This document shows positions 1-7,672 of a DNA stretch of 22,783 bases, piece by piece. The number at the start of each line of letters is the position of its first letter. The stretch's first letter is position 1. The stretch comes from Collinsella sp. (GTDB taxonomy: Bacteria; Actinomycetota; Coriobacteriia; Coriobacteriales; Coriobacteriaceae). Location: the NCBI GenBank assembly GCA_019414645.1, contig DXLP01000033.1, positions 1 through 22,783 of the forward strand, read 5' to 3'. Below the pieces are notes generated by a model. It did no database searches. It saw only the letters and a program-made list of their open reading frames with translations, and was not told where the DNA came from. The position numbers and the translations under genes were made by a program.

Positions 1-26
1 CCGAGCCGTACGCTTGGACTGAAGAA

Positions 27-55
27 GGGGGAGGCCTCGCGGCCTCCCCCTTTTT
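27..55 (+). terminator. Rho-independent terminator of the upstream gene
   Basis: A perfect 10-bp GC-rich stem (27-36 with 41-50) closes a TCGC tetraloop and is followed by five T residues (51-55). It ends transcription of a gene lying left of the window and separates it from the acpS operon. The 26 bases before it are too short to assign to a gene. Confidence 0.9.
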
Positions 56-105
56 GCGTTTACGGGCTTTTGTCTCACATAGTAGCTGTGTTTTATAACC
101 CTCGT

Positions 106-135
106 TTGTCGCATCTTCTGTGAACGGGCTACAAT
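106..135 (+). promoter_or_regulatory. Putative sigma70-type promoter of the acpS operon
   Basis: TTGTCG (106-111) resembles a -35 box and TACAAT (130-135) a -10 box, separated by 18 bp. It lies just after the upstream terminator and about 30 bp before the acpS start. No other promoter is evident before the whole six-gene run, so it probably drives all of it. Assigned by eye only. Confidence 0.55.
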
Positions 136-164
136 AACTTAGTCTGTGCGATATGGAGGTGAAC

Positions 165-704
165 ATGGCTGAAGCTGGTATCGGCGTTGATATCGTCGAG
201 ATTTCCCGTATGAAATCAATTCTTGAAAAGACGCCGTCGTTTGCTCGGCGCGTGTTTACCGAAGAAGAGCGTGCGTATTGTGATGCATCATCGCGTCCCG
301 CTGCTCACTATGCCAGCCGCTTTGCTTCGCGCGAGGCGGTACTTAAAGCTCTCGGCACGGGTTTTAGTCAAGGCGTTGGTCGCAAGGATGTTTCGGTTAC
401 GCGTGATAAACTCGGCAAACCGAAGGCGCTGCTTTCGGGCCGTGCTCTCGAGATCGCTCAAGAGCTGGGTGTTGTTGAGGTCGCTCTTTCCATTACGCTT
501 ACAGGAGACTTAGCCGTTGCGAATGCCATCGCGATTACCGAAGATGCTCGGCCTAAGCCAAAAGAGGAAAAGGTGAGTACCAAGAAACGCGTAGCGCAGA
601 CATTTAAAGAGGCTCGCTCTGTTTTAGATGAGCTTGAGCAGCTGCAGAATTCAGCATTGACGGAGCACCTGGGCGATGCTTCGCAAGATACGCTAGGAGC
701 ATAG
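165..704 (+). CDS. acpS: Holo-[acyl-carrier-protein] synthase with C-terminal extension
   Basis: Transfers the 4'-phosphopantetheine arm of CoA to the serine of apo-ACP, activating it for fatty acid synthesis in the cytoplasm. The Mg-binding signatures are visible: GIGVDIVEI with Asp9 and RFASREAVLKALGTG with Glu57. The family usually has AAKEA where this protein has ASREA, but the key Glu is kept. The start at 165 is preferred because GGAGGTG (155-161) lies just upstream; an in-frame ATG at 153 would place that ribosome binding site inside the gene. The protein is 179 aa, against about 120-125 aa for the family. The extra roughly 50 residues (about 127-179) are charged and probably helical, with no known domain recognised. 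The gene is first in the operon; its stop abuts the next start. Confidence 0.93.
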   Translation: MAEAGIGVDIVEISRMKSILEKTPSFARRVFTEEERAYCDASSRPAAHYASRFASREAVLKALGTGFSQGVGRKDVSVTRDKLGKPKALLSGRALEIAQELGVVEVALSITLTGDLAVANAIAITEDARPKPKEEKVSTKKRVAQTFKEARSVLDELEQLQNSALTEHLGDASQDTLGA

Positions 705-2321
705 ATGAAACCGGTTTTGAGTACCGAAGAAGTCGTTCGTCTCGAGGACATCATCGAACGCGAAGGGACTTCGAAGGCCGAGCTTATGGAGCTAGCGGGT
801 GAGTTTGCCGCCAACGAGGTCTTGAAGCTCAATCCCGATCGGGTTCTCGTTCTGGTCGGTTTTGGTAATAATGGCGGCGACGGTTGGGTTGCCGCCGATA
901 TTCTGAGCCATAAGGGTGTGGACGTCGATATCGTTTCTCCGGTTGAGCCGGATGAGATTCCTGCTGCTCTGGCGCGTCATGTTGCTCGTCGTACTGCCGG
1001 CCGCGATGTGCACGTTTGTGTCGGCCCCTCGCGTGACGAACTCGAGGTTTTGATCGATAAGGCCGATGTTGTTGTTGATGCCATTTTTGGTACCGGTTTC
1101 CACGGGAATCTGCGTGCGCCGTTCTCCATCTGGATTCCTACGGTCAATGAATGCGCCGATTGTGTCGTATCCATTGATGTCCCCTCGGGCCTGAATGCCG
1201 AGACGGGCGTTGTTGATGACGACTGCATTCGTGCCGAGCATACGGTGACGATGATTGCGCCCAAGATTGGTCTGTATAGCGCTGATGGCCCTGAGTATGC
1301 TGGCGATTTGATCTGCGGCAATCTTTACGACCGTCTTGACGAGGTCATCGATGATGTCGACCACGCCGCCGAGATTGTCGAGCCCGGTGACTTAGTTGAT
1401 TACTTTGCTCCACTACCTACGAATATCGATAAGTATTCCCGTGGCTCTGTGCTTATTGTCGCCGGATCTGCGCAATATCCTGGTGCTGCCATTATGGCGG
1501 CCAAGTCTGCAGCTCGCGCGGGTGCTGGTTACGTGGCAGTTGCGGCTCCTGACGCCTGCGCCAATCTTATTCGCATGGCACTTCCTTCGATTCCCGTCTT
1601 TGCTATTCCGTCTGATTCCCGCGGCTCCTTTGGCGCCGCTGCGCGCATGACTGTGTGCGAGATTGCAAAGAAGTACAGCTGTGTACTGTGCGGTCCCGGT
1701 ATGACGACATCTGCCGGCGCTATGCAGGTGGTTTCGGGCTTGCTCGAGCTTGATGTGCCGCTTATCTTGGACGCCGATGCACTCAACTGCCTTGCTAAGA
1801 TTGCCATTGACGGTATTGATAGTAATCCCGAGATGTATCGTCGCGAGCAGCCGTTGGTTATGACGCCGCACTATCGTGAGCTTTCGCGTCTGGTTGCCGG
1901 TGACGAGGTGAACGACCTTGGTACCGCGATTGCGGCCGCGCAGAAGGTTGTCTGGGCTGCAGGCTCCGACAATCTGGTGGTCATTGCCAAGGGGCCGACG
2001 ACGGCTATCTGTGGCGTTGAGCGTGTGCTGCTGCCGCTCTCGGGTCCGGCTTCTCTGGCAACTGCCGGTTCGGGTGATGTTCTCGCGGGTATTTTGGCCG
2101 GCACGCTTGCCACCATGCGCGACGAGATGGATCGTTGGGAGTTGCTGTATTCGTACGCCGTCGCACTTCACAGCTACGCCGGTTTTGCCGCGGCGACGGA
2201 GTATGGTGAGAAGAGCGTCATCGCGACCGATCTTATCGACTTGATCGGTCCTGCCATGGAGCTGGCGGCAAAGGATGCGCTCGAAGATCTGGGAATCATG
2301 GACGAAGGGTCGGATGACTAA
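705..2321 (+). CDS. nnr: Bifunctional NAD(P)H-hydrate epimerase / ADP-dependent (S)-NAD(P)H-hydrate dehydratase
   Basis: Repairs damaged hydrated NADH and NADPH. The N-terminal YjeF_N-type epimerase (about residues 1-220) interconverts R and S NAD(P)HX; the C-terminal ribokinase-fold dehydratase (about 235-530) restores NAD(P)H using ADP. Seen: VGFGNNGGDGWVAA in the epimerase half; in the dehydratase half CGPGMTTS, LDADALN, TPHYREL, AKGPTT and the nucleotide-binding AGSGDVLAG. At 538 aa it has the normal length for the fused form. AGGAG (695-699) precedes the ATG, which follows the acpS stop with no gap, suggesting coupled translation. The usual TPHPGE is TPHYRE here, a mild variation. Confidence 0.93.
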   Translation: MKPVLSTEEVVRLEDIIEREGTSKAELMELAGEFAANEVLKLNPDRVLVLVGFGNNGGDGWVAADILSHKGVDVDIVSPVEPDEIPAALARHVARRTAGRDVHVCVGPSRDELEVLIDKADVVVDAIFGTGFHGNLRAPFSIWIPTVNECADCVVSIDVPSGLNAETGVVDDDCIRAEHTVTMIAPKIGLYSADGPEYAGDLICGNLYDRLDEVIDDVDHAAEIVEPGDLVDYFAPLPTNIDKYSRGSVLIVAGSAQYPGAAIMAAKSAARAGAGYVAVAAPDACANLIRMALPSIPVFAIPSDSRGSFGAAARMTVCEIAKKYSCVLCGPGMTTSAGAMQVVSGLLELDVPLILDADALNCLAKIAIDGIDSNPEMYRREQPLVMTPHYRELSRLVAGDEVNDLGTAIAAAQKVVWAAGSDNLVVIAKGPTTAICGVERVLLPLSGPASLATAGSGDVLAGILAGTLATMRDEMDRWELLYSYAVALHSYAGFAAATEYGEKSVIATDLIDLIGPAMELAAKDALEDLGIMDEGSDD

Positions 2322-2323
2322 TC

Positions 2324-3469
2324 ATGAATAAAGCCGATTTGACGCGCTGGTCCTGGGTCGAGATCGACCGCGGGGCGCTCCGTCGCAACACGAGGGCCTA
2401 TAAGAACTTGCTGAATCCACGTCAGCGCCTGTGCTGCGTGGTCAAGGCCGATGCTTATGGTCATGGAGCTGTTGAGTGCGCCAAGATCATGTATTCGGCC
2501 GGTGCCGACATGTTTGCCGTGGCGACGGTTAACGAGGGCGTTGAGCTCCGACAGGGCGGGATTACGAAACCCATCCTCATCCTAAGCGAGCCGCCTATCG
2601 AGGCCATTCCGACGTTGCTCGAGTTTGATATCATGCCCTCGGTCTATACGTCTGACTTTGCTCTTGCGTATGGCGAATGTGCCGTCGCAGCGGGCAAAGT
2701 GGGCAAGTATCATCTCGCCATCGAGACGGGCATGAATCGTATCGGCGTTCACTACACGCAGGTTGTCGACTTTGTCCGCGGTATAAATTTTCATCGCGGT
2801 ATTCAGTGCGACGGCGTATTTACGCACTTCGCCACGGCCGATGAACCTTCGGGCTGGGATTACAAGCTGCAGTGCCAGCGCTTTACCGAGGCCGTTCAGG
2901 CCATTAAGGATGCGGGTTTTGAGTGCGGTATCGTGCACTGCGCCAACACGCCGTCCTCGATGCTCGACCCCTCGATGCATTTTGATATGATCCGCGCCGG
3001 CGTTGGCTTGTATGGCATGCAGCCGTGCGAGCTGAGTGGCCGCGTGATGCAGCTTGATCCCGTTATGAGCGTCCATGCGCGTGTGACGCGCGTGGCGCAC
3101 CCTGCGATGGGTGAGGGCGTGGGCTACGGTTTTACCTACCGCGTACCGCGTACGCGCGTTCAGATCTGCACGCTGCCGATCGGTTATGCCGATGGCCTAT
3201 CGCGTACGCTTTCCAATCGTATGGATGTGCTGTATCGCGGCGAGCGCGTGCATCAGGTTGGCAATATCTGCATGGACCAGTTTATGGTCGCCATTCAGTC
3301 CAACCCGGCACACGAGATTCCCGAGGCCGAGTATGGTGACGAGATGATCATTGTCGGCCGCGATGGCGATGCCGAGATCACTATGGACGAGATGGCCCGA
3401 CTGCGCGGAACGATTAACTACGAGGTCGCCTGCGGCTTTGGCATGCGTCTCGACAAGGTCTACGTGTAG
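2324..3469 (+). CDS. alr: Alanine racemase
   Basis: PLP-dependent conversion of L- to D-alanine for peptidoglycan synthesis, in the cytoplasm. The PLP lysine is Lys41 in VVKADAYGHG. The second catalytic base is Tyr268 in GVGYGFTYR. Also seen are HFATADE, LYGMQP, LPIGYADGLSR and GNICMDQFMV, all typical of the fold III racemase followed by its C-terminal beta domain. The length, 381 aa, is typical. The gene starts 2 nt after the nnr stop and is part of the same transcript; nnr next to alr is a common arrangement in actinobacteria and firmicutes. Confidence 0.96.
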   Translation: MNKADLTRWSWVEIDRGALRRNTRAYKNLLNPRQRLCCVVKADAYGHGAVECAKIMYSAGADMFAVATVNEGVELRQGGITKPILILSEPPIEAIPTLLEFDIMPSVYTSDFALAYGECAVAAGKVGKYHLAIETGMNRIGVHYTQVVDFVRGINFHRGIQCDGVFTHFATADEPSGWDYKLQCQRFTEAVQAIKDAGFECGIVHCANTPSSMLDPSMHFDMIRAGVGLYGMQPCELSGRVMQLDPVMSVHARVTRVAHPAMGEGVGYGFTYRVPRTRVQICTLPIGYADGLSRTLSNRMDVLYRGERVHQVGNICMDQFMVAIQSNPAHEIPEAEYGDEMIIVGRDGDAEITMDEMARLRGTINYEVACGFGMRLDKVYV

Positions 3470-3477
3470 GAGCCGCT

Positions 3478-4098
3478 ATGGGCGTCATGCACATCCCCGG
3501 CCATACCCATCAGGCACCACGTGAGGTCGCACTCGAGGAAATTGAGGCCGTTCTGGGCGATTGTCACCTCTGCCAGCTCTACCAGTCGCGTCACAATATC
3601 GTGTTTGGCGTGGGAAACCCCCGCGCTCGTGTGATGTTTATTGGCGAGGCGCCGGGCCGCAATGAGGATTTGCAGGGCGAGCCCTTTGTGGGGGCGGCAG
3701 GCGAGGACCTCAACGGCATTTTGTCGCTGGCGGGGCTCAAACGCGAAGACGTCTACATTGCCAACGTGCTTAAGTGCCGCCCGCCGGGAAACCGCAATCC
3801 ACGTCCCGAGGAAGTGCTGGCTTGCTCGCCGTTTTTGCGTGAGCAGATTCGAAGCATCTGGCCCGATATTATCGTGACGCTCGGCAACCCCGCGACGCAC
3901 TTTGTGCTTAAGACCGAGATTGGCATTACTAAGCTGCGCGGCAGGTTCCACCAGATGGGGCATTTTGTAGTAATGCCCACTTTCCATCCGGCAGCAGCGC
4001 TACGCAATCCGGCGTGGCAGGAGCTGCTGGAGGAAGACTTTAAGATGCTGGGCGACTATCTGGAGCGACATCCCGCACCAGAGGACGCCTCGGAATAA
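3478..4098 (+). CDS. Uracil-DNA glycosylase, family 4 (4Fe-4S)
   Basis: Removes uracil from DNA to start base excision repair. Family 4 signatures are present: GEAPGRNEDLQGEPFVGAAG (active-site region), NVLKCRPPGNRNP, TLGNPATHFVL and PTFHPAAALRNP. Four cysteines match the iron-sulfur cluster ligands of the family: Cys29 and Cys32 (CHLC), Cys100 and Cys116. The length, 206 aa, is usual. GGAG (3469-3472), beginning at the last base of the alr stop, is the ribosome binding site. An alternative start at Met4 cannot be excluded. Position between alr and tsaE suggests cotranscription rather than a functional link. Confidence 0.93.
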   Translation: MGVMHIPGHTHQAPREVALEEIEAVLGDCHLCQLYQSRHNIVFGVGNPRARVMFIGEAPGRNEDLQGEPFVGAAGEDLNGILSLAGLKREDVYIANVLKCRPPGNRNPRPEEVLACSPFLREQIRSIWPDIIVTLGNPATHFVLKTEIGITKLRGRFHQMGHFVVMPTFHPAAALRNPAWQELLEEDFKMLGDYLERHPAPEDASE

Positions 4099-4110
4099 TA
4101 AGGAGCATAT

Positions 4111-4617
4111 ATGTCCCTGGAGCGCCTGGGGGTAGGTACTTACAAAACGACTTGCGCTGCCGATACGGAGTACTTTGGCGAGCTAATTGCACCGTGCCTT
4201 GAGGACGGCGATGTGCTCATCCTGACCGGTGGCCTGGGAGTGGGCAAAACTCACTTTACCAAGGGCGTCTCGCGCGGGCTGGGCGATGGGCATATGGTTA
4301 CGAGCCCTACGTTTGCGCTCATGGCCGTTCACGATCAAGGCCGTATTCCGCTGTTTCACTTTGATCTATACCGCCTGGAGCATGCCTACGAGCTCGAGGA
4401 TACGGGCATTTTCGATGTGCTGGGCTATGAGGGTGCTTGCCTGCTGGAATGGGGCGAACAATTCCAAGACGAGCTGACGGATGAGTATCTTTCGGTGACG
4501 CTCAAGCGTGATGAGGGCGACAGCGATGTGCGAACGATAACGCTCGAGGCGCACGGTGACCGCGCAATGGAGCTTTCCCATTTGATTGATAAGGCTGTAC
4601 AAGATGAGCTTGCATAA
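4111..4617 (+). CDS. tsaE: tRNA threonylcarbamoyladenosine biosynthesis ATPase TsaE
   Basis: ATPase subunit of the bacterial t6A37 machinery that works with TsaB and TsaD on ANN-decoding tRNAs. Walker A is GGLGVGKT at residues 40-47. SPTFALM, FHFDLYRLE and LLEWGEQF are family motifs (switch region, Walker B-like segment and EWGE motif). At 168 aa it is near the family's usual 150-160. AAGGAG sits before the ATG. The 3' end overlaps the start of the TsaB-RimI-TsaD gene by 14 nt, so its partners are translationally coupled. Confidence 0.95.
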   Translation: MSLERLGVGTYKTTCAADTEYFGELIAPCLEDGDVLILTGGLGVGKTHFTKGVSRGLGDGHMVTSPTFALMAVHDQGRIPLFHFDLYRLEHAYELEDTGIFDVLGYEGACLLEWGEQFQDELTDEYLSVTLKRDEGDSDVRTITLEAHGDRAMELSHLIDKAVQDELA

Positions 4618-6988
4618 CGACAACGCGCTGGTGGTGGCGCTCGATACTTCGACCGACATGCTTGCCTGCGCGGCAAGCTGGATTGATGGGCAGACGGGCG
4701 AGACGAAGCTCGTGAGTGGCGACCACATGTGTCGCCGTCACGCCAACGTTGAGCTCGTGAATACCGTTGATGGCGTGCTGGCTCAAGCCGGTCTGGATCG
4801 CAGCGATGTTGGTTACTACGTGGTCGGCCGCGGCCCGGGGTCGTTTACGGGTGTGCGCATCGGCATCTCCACTGCCAAGGGCCTCGCGCGTGGTGCCAAT
4901 GTTCCGCTGCTGGGCGTGTCGACGCTCGACGCTTGCGCTTGGACGGCGTGGAAGGCTGGCGTGCGCGGCAAGCTTGGTATCTTGGCCGATGCTATGCGCG
5001 GTGAGGTATATCCGGCGCTGTATATGCTGGTCGATGAGGGTCCCGAGCGCCAATTTGAGCGCGAACACGTGGTCAAGACCGCCGTGGCGCTCGATGAGTG
5101 GCGCCAAGCGGCGGACTGGGACCAGGTTCAGCTGACCGGTGACGGTCTCGTGCGCTATGGCAAGCTGCTGGGTGAGGACGAGACCGCCCGCTGCGTGGAG
5201 CGCGACCTGTGGTGGCCTTCGGGCGAGGGCTTGCTGCTCGCGCACGCTGCGGGTGACGGCGATCCGGCTCGCGTCCTGCCGATTTACACGCGCCTTTCGG
5301 ATGCCGAGGAAAACGAGCGCAAGCGTCTTGGTCTTGCCGAGAGTGCGCAGAGTGAAATTACGGGCGTTGCCGATGAGCTCGCCGGTCGTCATCTGCAGTT
5401 CCGTCCCATGGGCGCGGCGGATGCCGAGGGCGCGAGCGCGCTGGAGGCTGCCTGCTTTGAAGGTGCCGGACACGAGGCGTGGACGCCGGGCATGTTCCTG
5501 TCCGAACTGGGCGAGGACGTCGCTGTGCCGCGTAGTTGGTGGGTAGCACACGACGACGGCAAGCTGCTGGGCCTTGCCGGCGGTATGGTCGTGGACGGTG
5601 ATGTGCAGATTCTGGATGTCGCCGTCGACCCGGTACATCGCCGTGAGGGCATTGCCCGCAAACTGCTGTCGCACGTGAGCTATGATGCCCAGATGCTCGG
5701 CTGCACCACGGCTTCGCTCGAGGTCGAGGACGGCAACGAGGGAGCGATTGCGCTTTATAACGCTCTGGGCTTTACCGAGGCTGGCCGTCGCCGCGGCTAC
5801 TATGGTGCCGGCAAGGATGCCATCGTCATGACGGCTCCGCTGCCCCTCGTGCTTCCGGTCGACAATGCTTCGCCCGAGCCGACGGCGGCAGAGCAGCGCG
5901 TATGGCCGCTGCCTGCGCCTGGGCGCTCCGAGGGGGAGCGTGCCGAAATTGAGCGCCGCCGCCTAGTGCTCGCTATCGAGAGTTCCTGCGACGAGACGGC
6001 CGTGGCGATTATCGATGCGGATGGCAATATGCTGGCCAACCAGGTGTCGACACAGATTGATTTTCATGCCCGCTTTGGCGGCGTGGTGCCCGAGATCGCC
6101 TCGCGCAAACACGTTGAGGTGATTGTGAGTGTCGTGGATGCGGCGCTCGAGGATGCCGCAGCATCGCTTGGTCTTGAGGGTGGAGCCATTGCCCCCAGCG
6201 AGCTTGCCGCCGTGGGCGTGACACAGGGTCCGGGCCTGGTGGGCGCCCTCGTGGTGGGCGTTGCCTTTGCCAAAGGCTTTGCCTACGCTGCCGGCAAGCC
6301 GCTCGTATGCGTCAACCATCTGGAGGGGCACCTGTTTGCCAACCTGTTGGCGCAGCCCGACCTCAAGCCGCCGTTCATCTTCACGCTTGTCTCGGGCGGG
6401 CACACCATGCTCGTGCACGTGAGGGCGTGGGGCGACTACGAGGTGCTCGGTGAGACGCTCGACGACGCCGTGGGCGAGGCCTTCGACAAGGTGGCCAAGG
6501 CGCTGGGCCTGGGCTATCCCGGTGGCCCCATCATTTCCAAGCTGGCCGAGACAGGCAATCCCCGCGCGATTGATTTCCCCCGTGCGCTCAACAGCAGGGG
6601 AGACTATCGTTTCTCGCTTTCGGGCCTTAAAACGGCCGTGACGCTCTACATCGAGCAGGAGACCAAGGCCGGGCGCACGATTCACCTGCCCGATCTGGCA
6701 GCTTCGTTTGAGGCAGCTGTCTTTGACGTGCAGTACAAGAAGGCCAAAAACGCATTGCACGCTACCGGATGCAAGGAATACTGCATCGGCGGCGGCGTCT
6801 CGGCCAACCCGCATCTGCGCGAGATGATGATCAAGAAGCTTGGGCGTCAGGGGATTCGCGTAACGGTGCCGCCCTTGTCTGCCTGTACCGATAACGCAGC
6901 CATGATCGCGGAGGTCGCCCGCCGTAAATTCGACCGAGGTGAAATCTCGCCGTTCGACGTCGACGCCGATCCGAACATGACGCTGTAG
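4604..6988 (+). CDS. TsaB-RimI-TsaD triple fusion (t6A37 transferase plus N-acetyltransferase)
   Basis: A single 794-aa polypeptide carries three usually separate proteins. Residues 1 to about 245 are TsaB (ALDTSTDMLACA; signature GPGSFTGVRIGIS). About 264-412 is a RimI-type GNAT domain (acetyl-CoA loop RREGIARKLL; ALYNALGF) that would acetylate N-termini such as ribosomal protein S18. A Pro/Glu-rich linker (413-453) leads to TsaD at 454-794, which transfers threonylcarbamoyl to A37 of tRNA. TsaD landmarks are AIESSCDETAV, metal ligands His572 and His576 in NHLEGH, SGGHTML, GGGVSANPHLR and CTDNAAMIAE. I chose ATG 4604 over the upstream TTG 4586 because it gives a normal TsaB N-terminus with AAGG 10 nt upstream. 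The gene overlaps tsaE and ends the operon. All three parts look intact. Confidence 0.93.
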   Translation: MSLHNDNALVVALDTSTDMLACAASWIDGQTGETKLVSGDHMCRRHANVELVNTVDGVLAQAGLDRSDVGYYVVGRGPGSFTGVRIGISTAKGLARGANVPLLGVSTLDACAWTAWKAGVRGKLGILADAMRGEVYPALYMLVDEGPERQFEREHVVKTAVALDEWRQAADWDQVQLTGDGLVRYGKLLGEDETARCVERDLWWPSGEGLLLAHAAGDGDPARVLPIYTRLSDAEENERKRLGLAESAQSEITGVADELAGRHLQFRPMGAADAEGASALEAACFEGAGHEAWTPGMFLSELGEDVAVPRSWWVAHDDGKLLGLAGGMVVDGDVQILDVAVDPVHRREGIARKLLSHVSYDAQMLGCTTASLEVEDGNEGAIALYNALGFTEAGRRRGYYGAGKDAIVMTAPLPLVLPVDNASPEPTAAEQRVWPLPAPGRSEGERAEIERRRLVLAIESSCDETAVAIIDADGNMLANQVSTQIDFHARFGGVVPEIASRKHVEVIVSVVDAALEDAAASLGLEGGAIAPSELAAVGVTQGPGLVGALVVGVAFAKGFAYAAGKPLVCVNHLEGHLFANLLAQPDLKPPFIFTLVSGGHTMLVHVRAWGDYEVLGETLDDAVGEAFDKVAKALGLGYPGGPIISKLAETGNPRAIDFPRALNSRGDYRFSLSGLKTAVTLYIEQETKAGRTIHLPDLAASFEAAVFDVQYKKAKNALHATGCKEYCIGGGVSANPHLREMMIKKLGRQGIRVTVPPLSACTDNAAMIAEVARRKFDRGEISPFDVDADPNMTL

Positions 6989-7000
6989 CTGGTACGGCGC

Positions 7001-7135
7001 GGTCCCCGGACGGAGGGGCCGGATATAAGGTTTCCTGCTCTACAGTCCTGCGCAAGACGAAGGCCACATTAAGTGGCCTTCTTTGCGTGCGGAACTCGCG
7101 ATAAACCTTATATCCGGCCCCTCCGTCCGGGGACC
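7001..7135 (+). repeat. Variable-arm palindromic element, copy A
   Basis: A perfect 33-bp inverted repeat (7001-7033 with 7103-7135) encloses a 69-nt core (7034-7102). The core is the one also found in copies B and C, while the arms are unique to this copy. Inside the core an 8-bp hairpin (7060-7067 with 7073-7080) closes an ATTAA loop. The flanking strings CCTGCTCTACAGTCCTGC and GTGCGGAACTCGCGAT are identical in all copies and can form small hairpins, CTG/CAG and GCG/CGC. It begins 12 nt after the t6A fusion stop codon and might also act as its 3' end. No transposase is nearby. I do not recognise a named family. Confidence 0.85.
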
Positions 7136-7276
7136 TTTCTGTATCGATGCGGCTTCTGAGCCGGATTGGCGTCGACAACGTCCAACAAGGTTAACAAGCC
7201 AGCGTCGAATTTTCGGCGTTCTTTAGCTGAAAGAAAAAGTTGGTGTGCGGAGCTTTGCTCCGCATTTGGGATGGGA

Positions 7277-7429
7277 GCCCCTGAGAGCCGCGGGAGCCGG
7301 GCGGCGCATATGAACTTTATCGCGAGTTCCGCACGCAAAGGAAAGCACTTAATGTGCTTTCCGTCTTGCGCAGGACTGTAGAGCAGGAAAGTTCATATGC
7401 GCCGCCCGGCTCCCGCGGCTCTCAGGGGC
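7277..7429 (-). repeat. Variable-arm palindromic element, copy B (inverted core)
   Basis: A perfect 42-bp inverted repeat (7277-7318 with 7388-7429) encloses the 69-nt core in the opposite orientation to copies A and C (7319-7387). The core differs from copy A at eight positions, all in the central hairpin, and every change is matched by its partner base so the stem is kept (7341-7348 with 7354-7361). The arms share no obvious sequence with copy A beyond the terminal TTT/AAA at the core junction. Confidence 0.85.
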
Positions 7430-7527
7430 ATCTCTCATGCAAAAACTGTCGTGGGGTAAAGTCCGAGGTCAGTGGCGTTTTATACCGAGAAATTCAAAAA
7501 AAGTTGAAAATTCATTACATATTTGCG

Positions 7528-7556
7528 TTGACTTTAGGTAACTAAAGTTTCATACT
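7528..7556 (+). promoter_or_regulatory. Putative promoter of the cstA leader and gene
   Basis: TTGACT (7528-7533) and CATACT (7551-7556) are separated by exactly 17 bp. The region is AT-rich compared with its surroundings. Initiation would fall near 7563, giving a long leader of about 235 nt before cstA. Confidence 0.65.
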
Positions 7557-7574
7557 CCTTTTCAACCACTGGGG

Positions 7575-7603
7575 GATGTGAACACGCACGGATCGTTCAC
7601 ATC
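7575..7603. promoter_or_regulatory. Palindrome just downstream of the cstA promoter
   Basis: GATGTGAAC (7575-7583) and GTTCACATC (7595-7603) are perfect 9-nt inverted repeats separated by 11 nt. From its position around +12 to +40 it could be a repressor operator or a 5' mRNA stem. No regulator can be assigned. The spacing does not fit a CRP site. Confidence 0.5.
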
Positions 7604-7627
7604 ATGATTGAAGAGGATTTCTTAGAC

Positions 7628-7672
7628 ATGTTCACGCATCAGCTAAACATTATCAGCGTAGTAATTATCTGA
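7628..7672 (+). CDS. Ile/Val-rich leader peptide upstream of cstA
   Basis: A 14-codon ORF encodes MFTHQLNIISVVII and stops at TGA 7670. AGAGGA (7612-7617) lies 10 nt before its ATG. Four Ile and two Val among the last seven codons are the hallmark of ribosome-mediated attenuation leaders of branched-chain amino acid genes. The ORF sits between a promoter and an intrinsic terminator, the expected arrangement. The peptide itself would have no function; ribosome stalling at Ile or Val codons would be the signal. Identification rests on composition and placement, since an ORF this short can occur by chance. Confidence 0.65.
   Translation: MFTHQLNIISVVII

Noticed and set aside
4502..5674. Minus-strand open frame opposite tsaE and TsaB
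   Set aside because: No protein family resemblance; the sense strand encodes conserved t6A proteins.
7001..7429. CRISPR array or retron for the repeated palindromic elements
   Set aside because: Only two inverted units here without short regular repeats and spacers, and no cas gene or reverse transcriptase in the window.
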